DNA of 64,000 bases, from assembly GCF_900141995.1 (NCBI RefSeq), contig NZ_FQZA01000001.1, forward strand, positions 523,538 to 587,537, read 5' to 3'. Position numbers and translations under genes: made by a program. Source of the stretch: Palleronia salina. GTDB taxonomy: Bacteria; Pseudomonadota; Alphaproteobacteria; Rhodobacterales; Rhodobacteraceae. Numbering within the stretch: position 1 is the stretch's first letter; every line of letters starts with the position of its first letter. The notes beneath the pieces are model-generated. The model worked only from the letters and a program-made list of their open reading frames with translations, made no database searches and had not been told where the DNA came from. Below, piece by piece: positions 45,738 to 55,329 of this stretch.

Positions 45738-48104
45738 TCAGCTGTTCTGGATGGCGGTCCAGACCCGGTCGGGGGTCAGCGGCATGTTGATGTGCTCGAC
45801 CTTGTGGCCGCCCCGGTGCAGCGCGTCGATGACCGCGTTGACGAAGGCCGGGGGCGAGCCGATGGCACCGGCCTCGCCGCAGCCCTTCACGCCCAGCGGG
45901 TTGTGGGTGCAGGGCGTCTGGCAGGAATGGTCCACCTTGAACATCGGCAGATCGGTCGCGCGCGGCATGGCATAGTCCATGTAGCTGGCCGAGATCAGCT
46001 GGCCGTCCGCGTCGTAGGCGCAGTTTTCCATCATCGCCTGGCCGAAGCCCTGCGCCACACCGCCATGGACCTGGCCTTCGACGATCATCGGGTTGATGAC
46101 GTTGCCGAAATCGTCCGCGGCCGAGAAGGACAGCACGTCGACCTTGCCGGTGTCCGGGTCGACCTCGACCTCGCAGGCATAGCCACCGCTCGGATAGGTG
46201 AAGTTCGCCGGATCGTAGAACGCGGTTTCCTCCAGCCCCGGCTCGATGTCCTCCAGCGGGTAGTTGTGGGGCACGTAGGCCGCCAGCGTCACGTCACCCC
46301 AGGCGACCGACTTGTCGGTGCCCGCGACGGTGAACTGGCCGTCCTTCAGCTCGATATCACCCTCGCTGGCCTCCATCAGGTGGGCCGCGATCTTCTTGGC
46401 CTTGGCGATGATCTTCTCGGTGGCGCGGACCATGGCCGAGCCGCCGACCGCGATCGAGCGCGAGCCGTAGGTGCCCATGCCCATGGGCGTCTTCGAGGTG
46501 TCGCCGTGGACGATGTCGACCTGCGTGGCGTCGATGCCGATCATCTCGGACACCACCTGTGCGAACGAGGTCTCGTGCCCCTGCCCGTGGCTGTGGCTGC
46601 CGGTCATCACGCTGATCGACCCGGTGGCGTTCACCCGGACGGTGGCGGATTCGTAGAGACCGGCCCGGGCACCCAACTGCCCCACGAGGTTCGACGGCGC
46701 GATGCCGCAGGCCTCGATGTAGTGGGCGATGCCGAAGCCGCGCAGCTTGCCGTTCTTCTTGCTTTGCTCGGCGCGCGCCTCGAAGCCGGCGTGATCGGCC
46801 ATCTCGAGCACGCGGTCCATGGTCGCGTGGTAGTCACCGGTGTCGTATTCCACCGCCACGGGCGTGGCATAGGGGAACTCGGTGATGAAGTTCTGGCGCC
46901 GCAGCTCGATGGGGCTGACCCCACGCTCGCGCGCCGCCTTGTCGATGACCCGCTCCAGCTGGAACGTCGCCTCGGGGCGGCCAGCGCCGCGGTAGGCGTC
47001 GACCGGCACCGTGTTGGTGAAGACGGCCTTCACGTTCACGTAGATCAGTGGCGTCTTGTAGTTGCCGGCCATCAGCGTGCCGTGCAGCCAGGTGGGGACC
47101 GACGGGGCGAAGGTGGACAGGTAGGCGCCCATGTTGGCGTAGGTTTCCGTCCGGATGGCGGTGAAGTTGTTGTCCTTGTCCATCGCCAGTTCGATCTTGG
47201 TCACGTGGTCGCGACCGTGGGCGTCGGACATGAACGCTTCCGAGCGCGAGGACGTCCACTTGACCGGGCGGCGCAGCTGCTTGGCCGCGAAGGTGCAGAA
47301 CGCTTCCTCGGCGTAGTGGAAGATCTTGGCGCCGAAACCGCCGCCCACGTCGGGGGCGACCACGCGCAGCTTGTGCTCGGGGATGCCCAGCACGAAGGCG
47401 CCCATCAGCAGGCGGATCACGTGCGGGTTCTGCGACGTGGTGTAGAGCGTGTGCTCGTCATTGGCCATGTCGTAGTCGCCGACGGCCACGCGCGGCTCCA
47501 TCGGGTTGGCGACGAGGCGGTTGTTGACCAGCTCCAGCGTGGTGACGTGGTCGGCATCGGCGATGGCCTTGGCGACGGCATCCTTGTTGTCCTCGACGAA
47601 GCCCCAGTCGTAGCAGAGGTTCGAGCTCAGGTCGTCATGCACCTTGGGCGCGCCGTCCTTGATGGCTTCCTTCATGTCCATGACCGCCGGCAGCATCTCG
47701 ATATCGATCTCGAGCGCGTCGGCCGCGTCGCGGGCCTGACCCAGGCTTTCGGCCACGACCACGGCGATCGGGTCGCCCACGTGGCGCACCTTGCCCTCGG
47801 CCAGGACCGGGTGCTTGGGCTCCTGCATGGGGCTGCCGTCGATGGACGTGATCTGCCAGCCGCAGGGCACGCCGCCCACGCCTTCGAAATCCTTCGCGGT
47901 GAACACGCGCACCACACCGGGCATGGCCATGGCCGCGTCCGCGTTGATGCCGTTGATCTTGCCGTGGGCCACGTCCGAGCGCACGAAATGCGCGTAGAGC
48001 TGGCCGTGCAGGTTGATGTCGTCGGTATAGCGCCCCGTGCCGCTGAGGAAGCGTACGTCCTCGCGCCGTTTGGTGCTGCTGCCGATGCCGCCGTCTTTTG
48101 GCAT
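45738..48104 (-). CDS. coxL: Form II CO-dehydrogenase-like molybdenum subunit
   Basis: This is the large subunit that binds the molybdopterin cofactor, 788 aa. The active-site loop reads AYRGAGR at 370-376, the signature of form II (putative) CODH; form I enzymes carry AYxCSFR. Other landmarks are VGGGFGAK and the catalytic Glu in [10 protein letters not shown]. Whether form II enzymes oxidise CO or another carbonyl or aldehyde substrate is debated, so the substrate is open. Start [10 protein letters not shown] has GGAGGA upstream. Confidence 0.93.
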   Translation of the reverse strand: MPKDGGIGSSTKRREDVRFLSGTGRYTDDINLHGQLYAHFVRSDVAHGKINGINADAAMAMPGVVRVFTAKDFEGVGGVPCGWQITSIDGSPMQEPKHPVLAEGKVRHVGDPIAVVVAESLGQARDAADALEIDIEMLPAVMDMKEAIKDGAPKVHDDLSSNLCYDWGFVEDNKDAVAKAIADADHVTTLELVNNRLVANPMEPRVAVGDYDMANDEHTLYTTSQNPHVIRLLMGAFVLGIPEHKLRVVAPDVGGGFGAKIFHYAEEAFCTFAAKQLRRPVKWTSSRSEAFMSDAHGRDHVTKIELAMDKDNNFTAIRTETYANMGAYLSTFAPSVPTWLHGTLMAGNYKTPLIYVNVKAVFTNTVPVDAYRGAGRPEATFQLERVIDKAARERGVSPIELRRQNFITEFPYATPVAVEYDTGDYHATMDRVLEMADHAGFEARAEQSKKNGKLRGFGIAHYIEACGIAPSNLVGQLGARAGLYESATVRVNATGSISVMTGSHSHGQGHETSFAQVVSEMIGIDATQVDIVHGDTSKTPMGMGTYGSRSIAVGGSAMVRATEKIIAKAKKIAAHLMEASEGDIELKDGQFTVAGTDKSVAWGDVTLAAYVPHNYPLEDIEPGLEETAFYDPANFTYPSGGYACEVEVDPDTGKVDVLSFSAADDFGNVINPMIVEGQVHGGVAQGFGQAMMENCAYDADGQLISASYMDYAMPRATDLPMFKVDHSCQTPCTHNPLGVKGCGEAGAIGSPPAFVNAVIDALHRGGHKVEHINMPLTPDRVWTAIQNS

Positions 48105-48173
48105 GTGGAATCTCCTCCCTGCGGGGTCAGATCTCGCGTCGCGACATCCCGGCCCCTGAAACGATGTTCTGGA

Positions 48174-48659
48174 TTACTCGGCCGCCATGGCGGGCACGTC
48201 CTGACCGGAGGCCGCCATGATGGATTTCACGATGTTGTGGTACCCGGTGCAGCGGCAGATATTGCCGTCCAGGTATTCGCGGATCTCGGCCTCGGAGGGC
48301 TTGGGGTTCTCCTTCAGCAGCGCGGTCGCCGCCATCACCATGCCCGGCGTGCAGAAGCCGCATTGCAGGCCGTGGTGGTCCTGGAACGCCTGCTGAACGA
48401 CCGACAGCGACCCGTCGGCATTGGCCTGGCCCTCGATGGTGGCGACCTCGGCGCCGTCGGCCTCGGCCGCCAGCATCGCGCAGGCCTTCACAGGCTCGCC
48501 GTTCACGTGCACCACGCAGGCGCCGCACTGGGTGGTGTCGCAGCCTACATGGGTGCCGGTCAGGCGCAGGTCCTTGCGCAGGAAGTCGACCAGAAGGGTC
48601 CGGCCCTCGACCTGGCCGGTCACCTCCTTGCCGTTCACGCGCAGCTTGATGGAATTCAT
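48174..48659 (-). CDS. coxS: CO-dehydrogenase-like small (2Fe-2S) subunit
   Basis: This is a 161-aa electron-transfer subunit with two [2Fe-2S] clusters. The plant-type site is Cys40, Cys45, Cys48, Cys60 and the second is Cys100, Cys103, Cys135, Cys137 (CGFC...CRCTGY). The ATG at 48659 begins [10 protein letters not shown] and has GGGAGAGAG upstream. It sits between coxG and coxL. Confidence 0.94.
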   Translation of the reverse strand: MNSIKLRVNGKEVTGQVEGRTLLVDFLRKDLRLTGTHVGCDTTQCGACVVHVNGEPVKACAMLAAEADGAEVATIEGQANADGSLSVVQQAFQDHHGLQCGFCTPGMVMAATALLKENPKPSEAEIREYLDGNICRCTGYHNIVKSIMAASGQDVPAMAAE

Positions 48660-48694
48660 GTCTCTCTCCCTGGATAGTCCGATTTTCGTCGCGG

Positions 48695-49231
48695 TCAGGT
48701 TGCGGCCTTCTTTCGGCCGAACCAACCTTTTTTCTCTTTCTGCGCCTCCACGGGCGCGGCGGCATCGTCGGCCTCGCCCTCGGGCGCCGATGGTCCCTCG
48801 ACGGCCTCCTTGAAGCTGTTGAAGAACTGGTCCGCCATCTTGGAGGCGAAGCTGTCGATGATGCGGCTGCCCAGCTGGGCGAGCTTGCCGCCCACCTTGG
48901 CTTCGACCCGGTAGTCCAGCACCGTGGCGTCGCCTTCTTCGCGCAGGGTGACATCGGCGCCGCCCTTGGCGAAGCCCGCGGCGCCGCCCTTGCCCTCGCC
49001 CGATATGGTCAGGCTTTCCGGGCGCACCTTGTCGTCAAGCGTCACGGCGCCCTTGAAGGTCGCCTTCACCGGGCCGACCTTCTGCACCACCGTGGCCTCG
49101 AAGCCCTCGTCGGCGTTGCCCGACATCTCGGTGCAGCCCGGCACGCATTGCTTCAGCACCTCGGGGTCGAGAAGCGCGTCCCACACCGCGTCGCGTGGCG
49201 CCTCGATCGTGCGGCTTCCGGTCATTTCCAT
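48695..49231 (-). CDS. coxG: CoxG/SRPBCC-domain protein
   Basis: This is a 178-aa START/SRPBCC-fold protein. The core (1-148) carries [31 protein letters not shown], a CoxG hallmark, and the tail is acidic, then basic ([10 protein letters not shown]). In Oligotropha, CoxG is reported to help dock CODH at the membrane, and the basic tail here is compatible with that. It is the first gene of the cox operon. Confidence 0.9.
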   Translation of the reverse strand: MEMTGSRTIEAPRDAVWDALLDPEVLKQCVPGCTEMSGNADEGFEATVVQKVGPVKATFKGAVTLDDKVRPESLTISGEGKGGAAGFAKGGADVTLREEGDATVLDYRVEAKVGGKLAQLGSRIIDSFASKMADQFFNSFKEAVEGPSAPEGEADDAAAPVEAQKEKKGWFGRKKAAT

Positions 49232-49310
49232 GGGTGGGTCTCCCTTTATGTTGGTTACGCTAGGCGCGGCGCCCGGCCCCGCCTATAGGACCAATGGCCA
49301 ATTTGCGCGC

Positions 49311-50213
49311 TCAGCGGTAGGCGGGCGTCTCGAGGCTCAGCCCGTAGGACTCGTAGATCCCGGCGATCGCGCCCGATTGCAGCCCGTCGCGGATGGCGTC
49401 GTCAACCGTATAGGCAAGCGGCCGGAAGCGGAAGTTCACCGCCACGCCCAGCGTCCAGTCGCCGACCGCGAGGCCCGGCAAGGGCGGCTCGTGCAGCCCG
49501 AGCCCGTCGGTCAGGCCCCATTCCAGCTGTCCGCGCGGCCCCATGGCCGCCATCGTCTCGCCCGCCGCCAGGGCATCCATCGCGGCCTCCATGTCGGGAA
49601 AGCGGCGCACGCCCTGGGCCAGTTGCCCGCCCGCGAAGGCCGACAGGTAGAAGTCGGAGATCGAGTCGTTCTCGACGGCGACGGTGTCGAAGCGGAAATA
49701 GGCCGGCACCGGCTTTTCCTCGGGATATTCCGCCTCGCGATAGGCGATGGCCACGCGCTCGACGCTGTATTGCCCGGTGAAGACGACCTGCTCGTGGCGG
49801 CAGGCGAAGGCGCTGTCGTAAGGCACGCGCATCATCACGTTCGACACCGCCCCGCCGACGATGCCACCCTTCCAGACATTGTTGCGCAGGTCGGCGTCCA
49901 GGTTCTCGCCCGCCGCGACAAAACGGAACTGCGGGTCGACGCCCACGTATTCGGCGATCAGCCTGGCGATCTCGACATCGACGCCGCGGGGCTGGCCGCC
50001 CTCTTCCCAGCTGTAGGGCGGATAATCCTCGTAGAGCGCGAAGGTCATGAACCCGCGCTCCAAGATCGTCTCGAGATCCTGCCCGACCTCGTCCCGGCCA
50101 GTATTCTGCGGCTTGGGCTGCGGGACGTAGTCGGCGCAGGGGTCCTGGGCCGCCGCCGGCAGCGACAGCCCAAGGCAGATCAGTCCCGCCGCCAGGACGG
50201 CGCGCAGGCTCAT
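49311..50213 (-). CDS. Quinoprotein-dehydrogenase-associated periplasmic binding protein (XoxJ/MoxJ-like)
   Basis: This is a family 3-type solute-binding protein of 300 aa with a signal peptide (1-22). Features are ILERGFMTFALYEDYPPYSWEEGGQPRGVDVEIARLIAE and NVWKGGIVGGAVSNVMMRVPYDSAFAC. Proteins of this group are encoded beside PQQ-dependent alcohol dehydrogenases and seem to help in dehydrogenase maturation, not transport. Its start overlaps the cytochrome stop (ATGA). No PQQ dehydrogenase is in the window. Confidence 0.85.
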   Translation of the reverse strand: MSLRAVLAAGLICLGLSLPAAAQDPCADYVPQPKPQNTGRDEVGQDLETILERGFMTFALYEDYPPYSWEEGGQPRGVDVEIARLIAEYVGVDPQFRFVAAGENLDADLRNNVWKGGIVGGAVSNVMMRVPYDSAFACRHEQVVFTGQYSVERVAIAYREAEYPEEKPVPAYFRFDTVAVENDSISDFYLSAFAGGQLAQGVRRFPDMEAAMDALAAGETMAAMGPRGQLEWGLTDGLGLHEPPLPGLAVGDWTLGVAVNFRFRPLAYTVDDAIRDGLQSGAIAGIYESYGLSLETPAYR

Positions 50214-50902
50214 TGCGCGGCGGACAGGCCGACGGTCAGCGTGTCGGCGGCGGTGCTGTAGCCGGCGTCGGTGCCGTCGATCTGGCGGCTCGCGCGCCAG
50301 GCGATCGAGTCGGCCACCGGTGCATAGGACAGGGTCTCGATATCGGCCGCGATGGCGTCGAGCTCGGCCTTGGCCGCGTCGGGGTCCGCGTCGCCGTTGC
50401 CCTCTGCCCAGGCCGCAAGCTGGTCGCGGATGCTGCGCAGCGTGTCCGAGTGCTCGGCCACTTGTTCGCCGTCCGGCCGGGTCTCGATATAGGTGCGGAT
50501 GGCCCAGGCGGCCTCCTGGCCCAGAAGCTCGCCGAAGGCCGGCATCTTGGTGGTGCCGTTCTGGGTGTACCCGTGGCGGAAGCGTTCGACATACCATTCG
50601 TCGCCGTATTCCTCGGCCTCGAGATACCGCAGGTCCGGCGCCAGCCCGCCCGACACGGCGCCCAGGCCGTGGCAGCGGGCGCAGTTTTGGTTGTAGCCCG
50701 AATCGCCGATCTGGATGGCCTTGAACCAGACCTCCTCGCCCGCCGCGTCCACGCGATAGGGGTTCTCGGTCAGCCATTCCTCGCCCACCTCGGGCAGGCC
50801 GGCGGTGTCCACGGCCTGCGGGGCGACATCCCCGTGGCCGTACGCCATGGTGGCCAGCCCCAAGGCGGTCAGCGCCACGGCGAATTTCGATGTGGTCCGC
50901 AT
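50210..50902 (-). CDS. pedF: Cytochrome c-550, PedF family
   Basis: This is a periplasmic monoheme cytochrome c, 230 aa. It has a signal peptide (1-22), then HGDVAPQAVDTAGLPEVG, a PedF hallmark. Heme attaches at Cys74-Cys77-His78 (CARCH) and the likely axial Met is Met120 (TTKMPAFG). PedF carries electrons from PQQ-dependent alcohol dehydrogenases. The C-terminal ~100 residues after the heme domain are a helical extension. GGAGGAGCAG precedes the ATG. Confidence 0.88.
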   Translation of the reverse strand: MRTTSKFAVALTALGLATMAYGHGDVAPQAVDTAGLPEVGEEWLTENPYRVDAAGEEVWFKAIQIGDSGYNQNCARCHGLGAVSGGLAPDLRYLEAEEYGDEWYVERFRHGYTQNGTTKMPAFGELLGQEAAWAIRTYIETRPDGEQVAEHSDTLRSIRDQLAAWAEGNGDADPDAAKAELDAIAADIETLSYAPVADSIAWRASRQIDGTDAGYSTAADTLTVGLSAAQ

Positions 50903-51035
50903 GATCTGCTCCTCCACTTGCATGGTCTGCGTTGGCACCATGGCTACTGCAGCGGGCGCCTCCGCTCCATGCGACCTTCGCCTGCCTGCACCAAAGTCGA
51001 ATTCCCCGACCCGCGGCGCACCATACGCTGAGCGG

Positions 51036-52199
51036 ATGATGAAATTTCGTTCATTGGCCGTATCCCTCGCCCTTCTTGCCGCGCCGGCATGGGCGCAGGA
51101 CCTGACCATCGGCTACCTGCGCCTGCAGGAAACGCCGCCGCCCACCGTGTCGGACCTGGACCTGCCGCCGCCGGACCTGGGCATTGCCGGCGCGCGCCTG
51201 GGGATCGAGGACAACGCCACGACCGGCCGCTTCACCGGCCAGACCTATGCGCTCGACCTCGTCGACATCGCGCCGGGCGAGGACATCGCGACCGCCGCCG
51301 GGCCGCTTCTGGAGCGGACGGACCTGCTGTTGGTCGACGCGCCCGCAGACGGGCTGCTGTCGGTCACGGACCTGCCCGCCGCCGCCGACGCGCTGGTCTT
51401 CAATGTCGCCGCGCCGGACAATCGGCTGCGCGAGGACGACTGCCGCGCGAACATGCTGCACGCCCTGCCCTCCACGGCCATGCGCACCGACGCGCTGGCG
51501 CAATTCCTGGTGCTGCGGCGATGGGACGAGCTGCCGATGGTGACGGGCGGCGACCCGGCGGACCAGGCCTTCGCGGCCAGCATCGAGCAATCGCTAGGGA
51601 AATTCGGGCTGCGCGTCGGCGACAGGAAGGACTGGCGCTACGACACCGATATCCGCCGCGCCGCCACGACCGAGATGCCGCTCTTCACCCAGGAGTTCGG
51701 CCGCTACGATGCACTGATCGTCGCCGACGAGATCCACGATTTCGCCCGCTACATGCTGTACAACACGTGGGAGCCGCGGCCGATCGTGGGCTCGGAAGGC
51801 TTGGTGCCCACGGGCTGGCACCCGGTGGTCGAGCAGTGGGGCGCGCGACAGTTGCAGAACCGCTTCCTCGAGATCGCGGGCCGCGCCATGCAGCCGCGCG
51901 ACTATGCTGCCTGGGCTGCCATCCGGACCCTCGGCGAAGCCGCCACGCGCACTGGTTCAGCCGAGCCGGAGGCACTGCGCGACTACATCCTGGGCCCGGA
52001 TTTCGAGCTCGGCGGCTTCCTGGGCCGGCCCCTCAGCTTTCGCACGTGGAACGGCCAGATGCGTCAGCCGATCCCGCTGGTCCATCCCCGTGGATTGGTG
52101 GCGCAGGCCCCGCTCGACGGCTTTTTGCACCCGGTGACCGAGCTGGACACGCTGGGCCGCGACGCCCCCGAAAGCCAATGCACCGCCTTCGCCGATTGA
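51036..52199 (+). CDS. PQQ-linked ABC-type substrate-binding protein
   Basis: This is a 387-aa periplasmic protein with a signal peptide (1-20). It begins LTIGYLRLQETPP and contains MLHALPSTAMRTDALAQFLVLRRWDELPMVTG, a pattern of the binding proteins tied to PQQ-dependent alcohol catabolism. The ligand is unknown. It is divergent from pedF with a 133-bp gap. No ABC permease or ATPase follows in the window. Confidence 0.83.
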   Translation: MMKFRSLAVSLALLAAPAWAQDLTIGYLRLQETPPPTVSDLDLPPPDLGIAGARLGIEDNATTGRFTGQTYALDLVDIAPGEDIATAAGPLLERTDLLLVDAPADGLLSVTDLPAAADALVFNVAAPDNRLREDDCRANMLHALPSTAMRTDALAQFLVLRRWDELPMVTGGDPADQAFAASIEQSLGKFGLRVGDRKDWRYDTDIRRAATTEMPLFTQEFGRYDALIVADEIHDFARYMLYNTWEPRPIVGSEGLVPTGWHPVVEQWGARQLQNRFLEIAGRAMQPRDYAAWAAIRTLGEAATRTGSAEPEALRDYILGPDFELGGFLGRPLSFRTWNGQMRQPIPLVHPRGLVAQAPLDGFLHPVTELDTLGRDAPESQCTAFAD

Positions 52200-52268
52200 G
52201 CCATAAGCCGGCGTTCCCGGACAGGCGACAGAACGCATATCCTGGCCAATCGGCCGGTATCCCGGCGC

Positions 52269-52610
52269 TCACATCATGCGCGCGGTCAGGTCGCCCATGA
52301 CCCAGATCGTGCCGCCCACCATCAGGACCAGGATCAGGATCGTGAAGAAGATCAGTTGCAGGTCTTCCCACGCCTGGCCATGAAGACGGATATGCAGGAA
52401 CCAGTGCAGCTGCGCGACCGCCTGAAGGATGCCGGCCACGGCAATGGTCGTCCAGGCGGCCCAGTCCGGCAGGACATCGGACACCACGGCAAGAACCGCG
52501 ATCACCGTCAGGACGACGCTGGCGATGCCGCCCCTGAGATAGGATGACCGCTCGTCGGCGCGGCTTTCCATCTGGCCGCCCGACTCGTCGATCTTGTCCA
52601 TGTGGCTCAT
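52269..52610 (-). CDS. cyoD: Quinol oxidase subunit IV
   Basis: This is a 113-aa small subunit of the heme-copper oxidase with three membrane segments (about 26-45, 52-74 and 85-108), including AVAQLHWFLHIRLHGQ, a CyoD hallmark. The ATG at 52610 overlaps the cyoC stop (ATGA). Confidence 0.9.
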   Translation of the reverse strand: MSHMDKIDESGGQMESRADERSSYLRGGIASVVLTVIAVLAVVSDVLPDWAAWTTIAVAGILQAVAQLHWFLHIRLHGQAWEDLQLIFFTILILVLMVGGTIWVMGDLTARMM

Positions 52611-53224
52611 ATCATCGCTCCCAGGTAGACGACGGACAGGATGCCGATCCAGACGATGTCCAGGAAATGCCAGTAGATCGACAGGCGCAGCAGGCCGCCG
52701 GTGGTGACCCAGTCGAACCCGCGAATCCGGACCTGTGCCGCCGCCACGGCGATCCACAGGCACCCGATGGCGACATGCAGCGCATGCAGCGGGACCAGTA
52801 GCCAGTAGGCGGACAGGAACGCGCTGCGCGACGGGCCCGCGCCGTTTTCCAGGTGCCCCAGCAGCGAATGCGTGGAACTGAAGAGGAACCCCGCCCCCAG
52901 CAGGAAGGTCACCGCCAGCCACAGCGTTGTGCGGCGCTTGTCGGCCCGGTGCTTCGTTTCCAGCAAGGCGAACCCGATGGTGACGCTGGAGGCCAGCAGC
53001 AGGGTGGTCTCGATCAGCGGTCCGCGCAGGTGGAACAGCTCGGCGGCGCTGGGGCCGTCCGCGACCTGCGGCAGCATGACGACATAGGTGGCGAAGACGC
53101 AGCCGAAGATGAGCAGATCGCTCATCATGAAGATCCAGAAGCCGAAGACGAGGGCCTCGACCTCGCCCGATCCGGGATCGTGTTCGTGGCCGAGCTTCAG
53201 GCCGGGGTGACGTGCCTGGCTCAT
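52607..53224 (-). CDS. cyoC: Quinol oxidase subunit III
   Basis: This is a 205-aa membrane subunit with five segments. FGFWIFMMSDLLIFGCVFATY and HALHVAIGCLWI are family blocks. The ATG at 53224 overlaps the cyoB stop, and the stop overlaps cyoD, as in the E. coli cyo operon. Confidence 0.93.
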   Translation of the reverse strand: MSQARHPGLKLGHEHDPGSGEVEALVFGFWIFMMSDLLIFGCVFATYVVMLPQVADGPSAAELFHLRGPLIETTLLLASSVTIGFALLETKHRADKRRTTLWLAVTFLLGAGFLFSSTHSLLGHLENGAGPSRSAFLSAYWLLVPLHALHVAIGCLWIAVAAAQVRIRGFDWVTTGGLLRLSIYWHFLDIVWIGILSVVYLGAMI

Positions 53225-55329
53225 TCCGGAACCCCCGCTTCGCTTTGGGGGCGGCCCCAGTTGCCCGGCGCGACCTCGAGCTCGCGCGGCGCGCTCGGGG
53301 CCTCGCGCACGGCCTTGAGCCAGCGCAGGTGCTCCTCGCGGACGACGTCCGCCGGGATGGTGCGCTCCCGGTCGATGACGAAGCTGCGGGCGACAAGCGC
53401 CCCCACGACGACGAGAAGCGACAGGATCACGAGCCACCACATGTGCCAGACCAATCCGAACGTCAGGGTGAAGCTGGAGAAGAACAGGATGGGCGCCAGC
53501 CAGGAATTGGCGGGCAGCTCGATATCCTCCCATTGATCGGGGATCTGGTAGGCATGACCGGCCCGCTTCTCTTCCCAGAATGCGTCACGCGCGAAGACCT
53601 CGGGACCGACGGCGAAGTTGTAGACCGGCGGCGGCGACGAGATCGACCATTCCAGCGTGCGTCCATCCCACGGATCGCCCGCGTAGACGTTCAGCGCGTC
53701 ACGGTTGCGGATGCTGACGTAAAGCTGCCAGAACATCGCGCCAAGCGCGGCCAGCACGACCAGCGCCCCCAGCATGGCGACCACGGTATAGGGCGTATAG
53801 GCCGCTTCGGAATAGGCGACCGACCGGCGCGGCAGGCCCAGCAGACCCACGGCGTAAAGCGGGAAGAACGCCAGCATGAACCCAACGATCCAAAGCGATG
53901 CCCCCAGCTTGCCCCACCAGTCGTCCAGCATGAAGCCGAAGGCCTTGGGGAACCAGAAACTGTAGGCGCCCAGCATCCCGAACAGCGTGCCCGGGATCAC
54001 CATGTTATGGAAATGCGCCACCAGGAAGACCGAGTTGTGGACCTGGTAATCGATGGTCGGGTTGGCCAGCAGGATGCCGGATGCGCCGCCGATGACGAAC
54101 AGCATGACGAAGCCCAGCGCGTAGACCATGGGCGTCGTGATCCGCACACGCCCGCGATACATGGTCAGCAGCCAGTCGTAGATCTTCACGCCGGTGGGCA
54201 CACCCACGAGCATCGTGGCGATGCCGAAGACCGCGTTCATGCCGGCGCTCTGCCCCATGGTGAAGAAATGGTGCACCCAGACCAGGAACGAGATCACGGC
54301 GATGGACAGCGTCGCCCAGACCAGCGTCCGGTAGGCATAGAGCGTCTTGCCCGAGAAGGTGGCAAAGACCTCGGACCAGACACCGAAGGCGGGCAGGACC
54401 AGGATGTAGACCTCGGGATGGCCGAACAGCCAGAAAAGGTTCGCGTACAGCATCGGAATGCCGCCGGCATCGGTCGTGAAGAAGTGGAAGTCCAGGTAGC
54501 GGTCCAGCGCGAGCATGGCGGTCGCCACCGTCAGCGGCGGCAGCGCGAAGATCATCAGGATCGCGGTGGTGACCGAGGCCCAGACGAACATCGGCATCTT
54601 CCAGAAATCCATGCCGGGACAGCGCTTCTTGTAGACGGTGCAGGCCACGTTGATGCCGGTCAGCGTGGTGCCCAGGCCCGACAGCGTCACCGCCCAGATC
54701 CAGTAATTGGGTCCCACGTCGGGGCTGTATTCCTTGCCCGTGAACGGCGGATAGCCGGTCCAGCCGCCGATCGAGAACGGCAGGAACAGCAGCGACGCCA
54801 TCACCAGCATCGCGCCCGACGCCGTCAGCGCCAGCCCGATTGCGTTGGTGACCGGGAACGACATGTCCCGCGCCCCGATCTGGAGCGGCAAGACGTAGTT
54901 GATGACCCCCGACAGGAACGGCATCGCCACGAAGAAGATCATGATCGTGCCGTGGGTCGTGAAAAGCTCGCCGAAATGGTCCGCCGACAGGAACCCCCCG
55001 TCGAAGCCCACGGCCTGGTTGGCCCGCATGAAATTGGCCTCGACCACGCCGCGCAGCATCATCACGAACGACAGGACGATGTACATGATGCCGATCTTCT
55101 TGTGATCGACGGTGGTCAGCCAATCGAACCAGACCGTGCGCCAGAGCCGGAAATAGGTCAGCAGCGCCAGCACGGCGATCGCCGCGAGCACGAGAATGGC
55201 GGCGACCCCGGTCGCGATCGCGCCGTTGACGATGTTTTCCGGCGTCGGGTTCTGGACCATCTTCCAGAACGGAAGCGCCTCGAGCGTCATGCGTCCCGTC
55301 AGGGCGTCGATGAAATCGGTCAGGCTCAT
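53221..55329 (-). CDS. cyoB: Quinol oxidase subunit I
   Basis: This is the catalytic subunit of a bo3-type quinol oxidase that reduces oxygen to water and pumps protons, 702 aa. GHPEVYI holds the cross-linked His-Tyr and the proton-channel Glu (A1 type), and VHHFFTMG and VAHFHNMVIPG carry copper and heme ligands. At the quinone site Arg93 (E. coli Arg71) and His118 (His98) are kept, but Glu97 replaces Asp75 and Glu121 replaces Gln101. Overlaps join it to cyoA and cyoC. Confidence 0.93.
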   Translation of the reverse strand: MSLTDFIDALTGRMTLEALPFWKMVQNPTPENIVNGAIATGVAAILVLAAIAVLALLTYFRLWRTVWFDWLTTVDHKKIGIMYIVLSFVMMLRGVVEANFMRANQAVGFDGGFLSADHFGELFTTHGTIMIFFVAMPFLSGVINYVLPLQIGARDMSFPVTNAIGLALTASGAMLVMASLLFLPFSIGGWTGYPPFTGKEYSPDVGPNYWIWAVTLSGLGTTLTGINVACTVYKKRCPGMDFWKMPMFVWASVTTAILMIFALPPLTVATAMLALDRYLDFHFFTTDAGGIPMLYANLFWLFGHPEVYILVLPAFGVWSEVFATFSGKTLYAYRTLVWATLSIAVISFLVWVHHFFTMGQSAGMNAVFGIATMLVGVPTGVKIYDWLLTMYRGRVRITTPMVYALGFVMLFVIGGASGILLANPTIDYQVHNSVFLVAHFHNMVIPGTLFGMLGAYSFWFPKAFGFMLDDWWGKLGASLWIVGFMLAFFPLYAVGLLGLPRRSVAYSEAAYTPYTVVAMLGALVVLAALGAMFWQLYVSIRNRDALNVYAGDPWDGRTLEWSISSPPPVYNFAVGPEVFARDAFWEEKRAGHAYQIPDQWEDIELPANSWLAPILFFSSFTLTFGLVWHMWWLVILSLLVVVGALVARSFVIDRERTIPADVVREEHLRWLKAVREAPSAPRELEVAPGNWGRPQSEAGVPE

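Noticed and set aside
45294..48677. Very long plus-strand open frame (over 1100 codons) opposite coxL, with others opposite glnE, dctM, cyoB, fdhA and edd
   Set aside because: They mirror real genes with strong motifs on the other strand. High GC at third positions removes stop codons from the antisense frames. Their translations are rich in Arg, Gly, His and Ala and show no domain.
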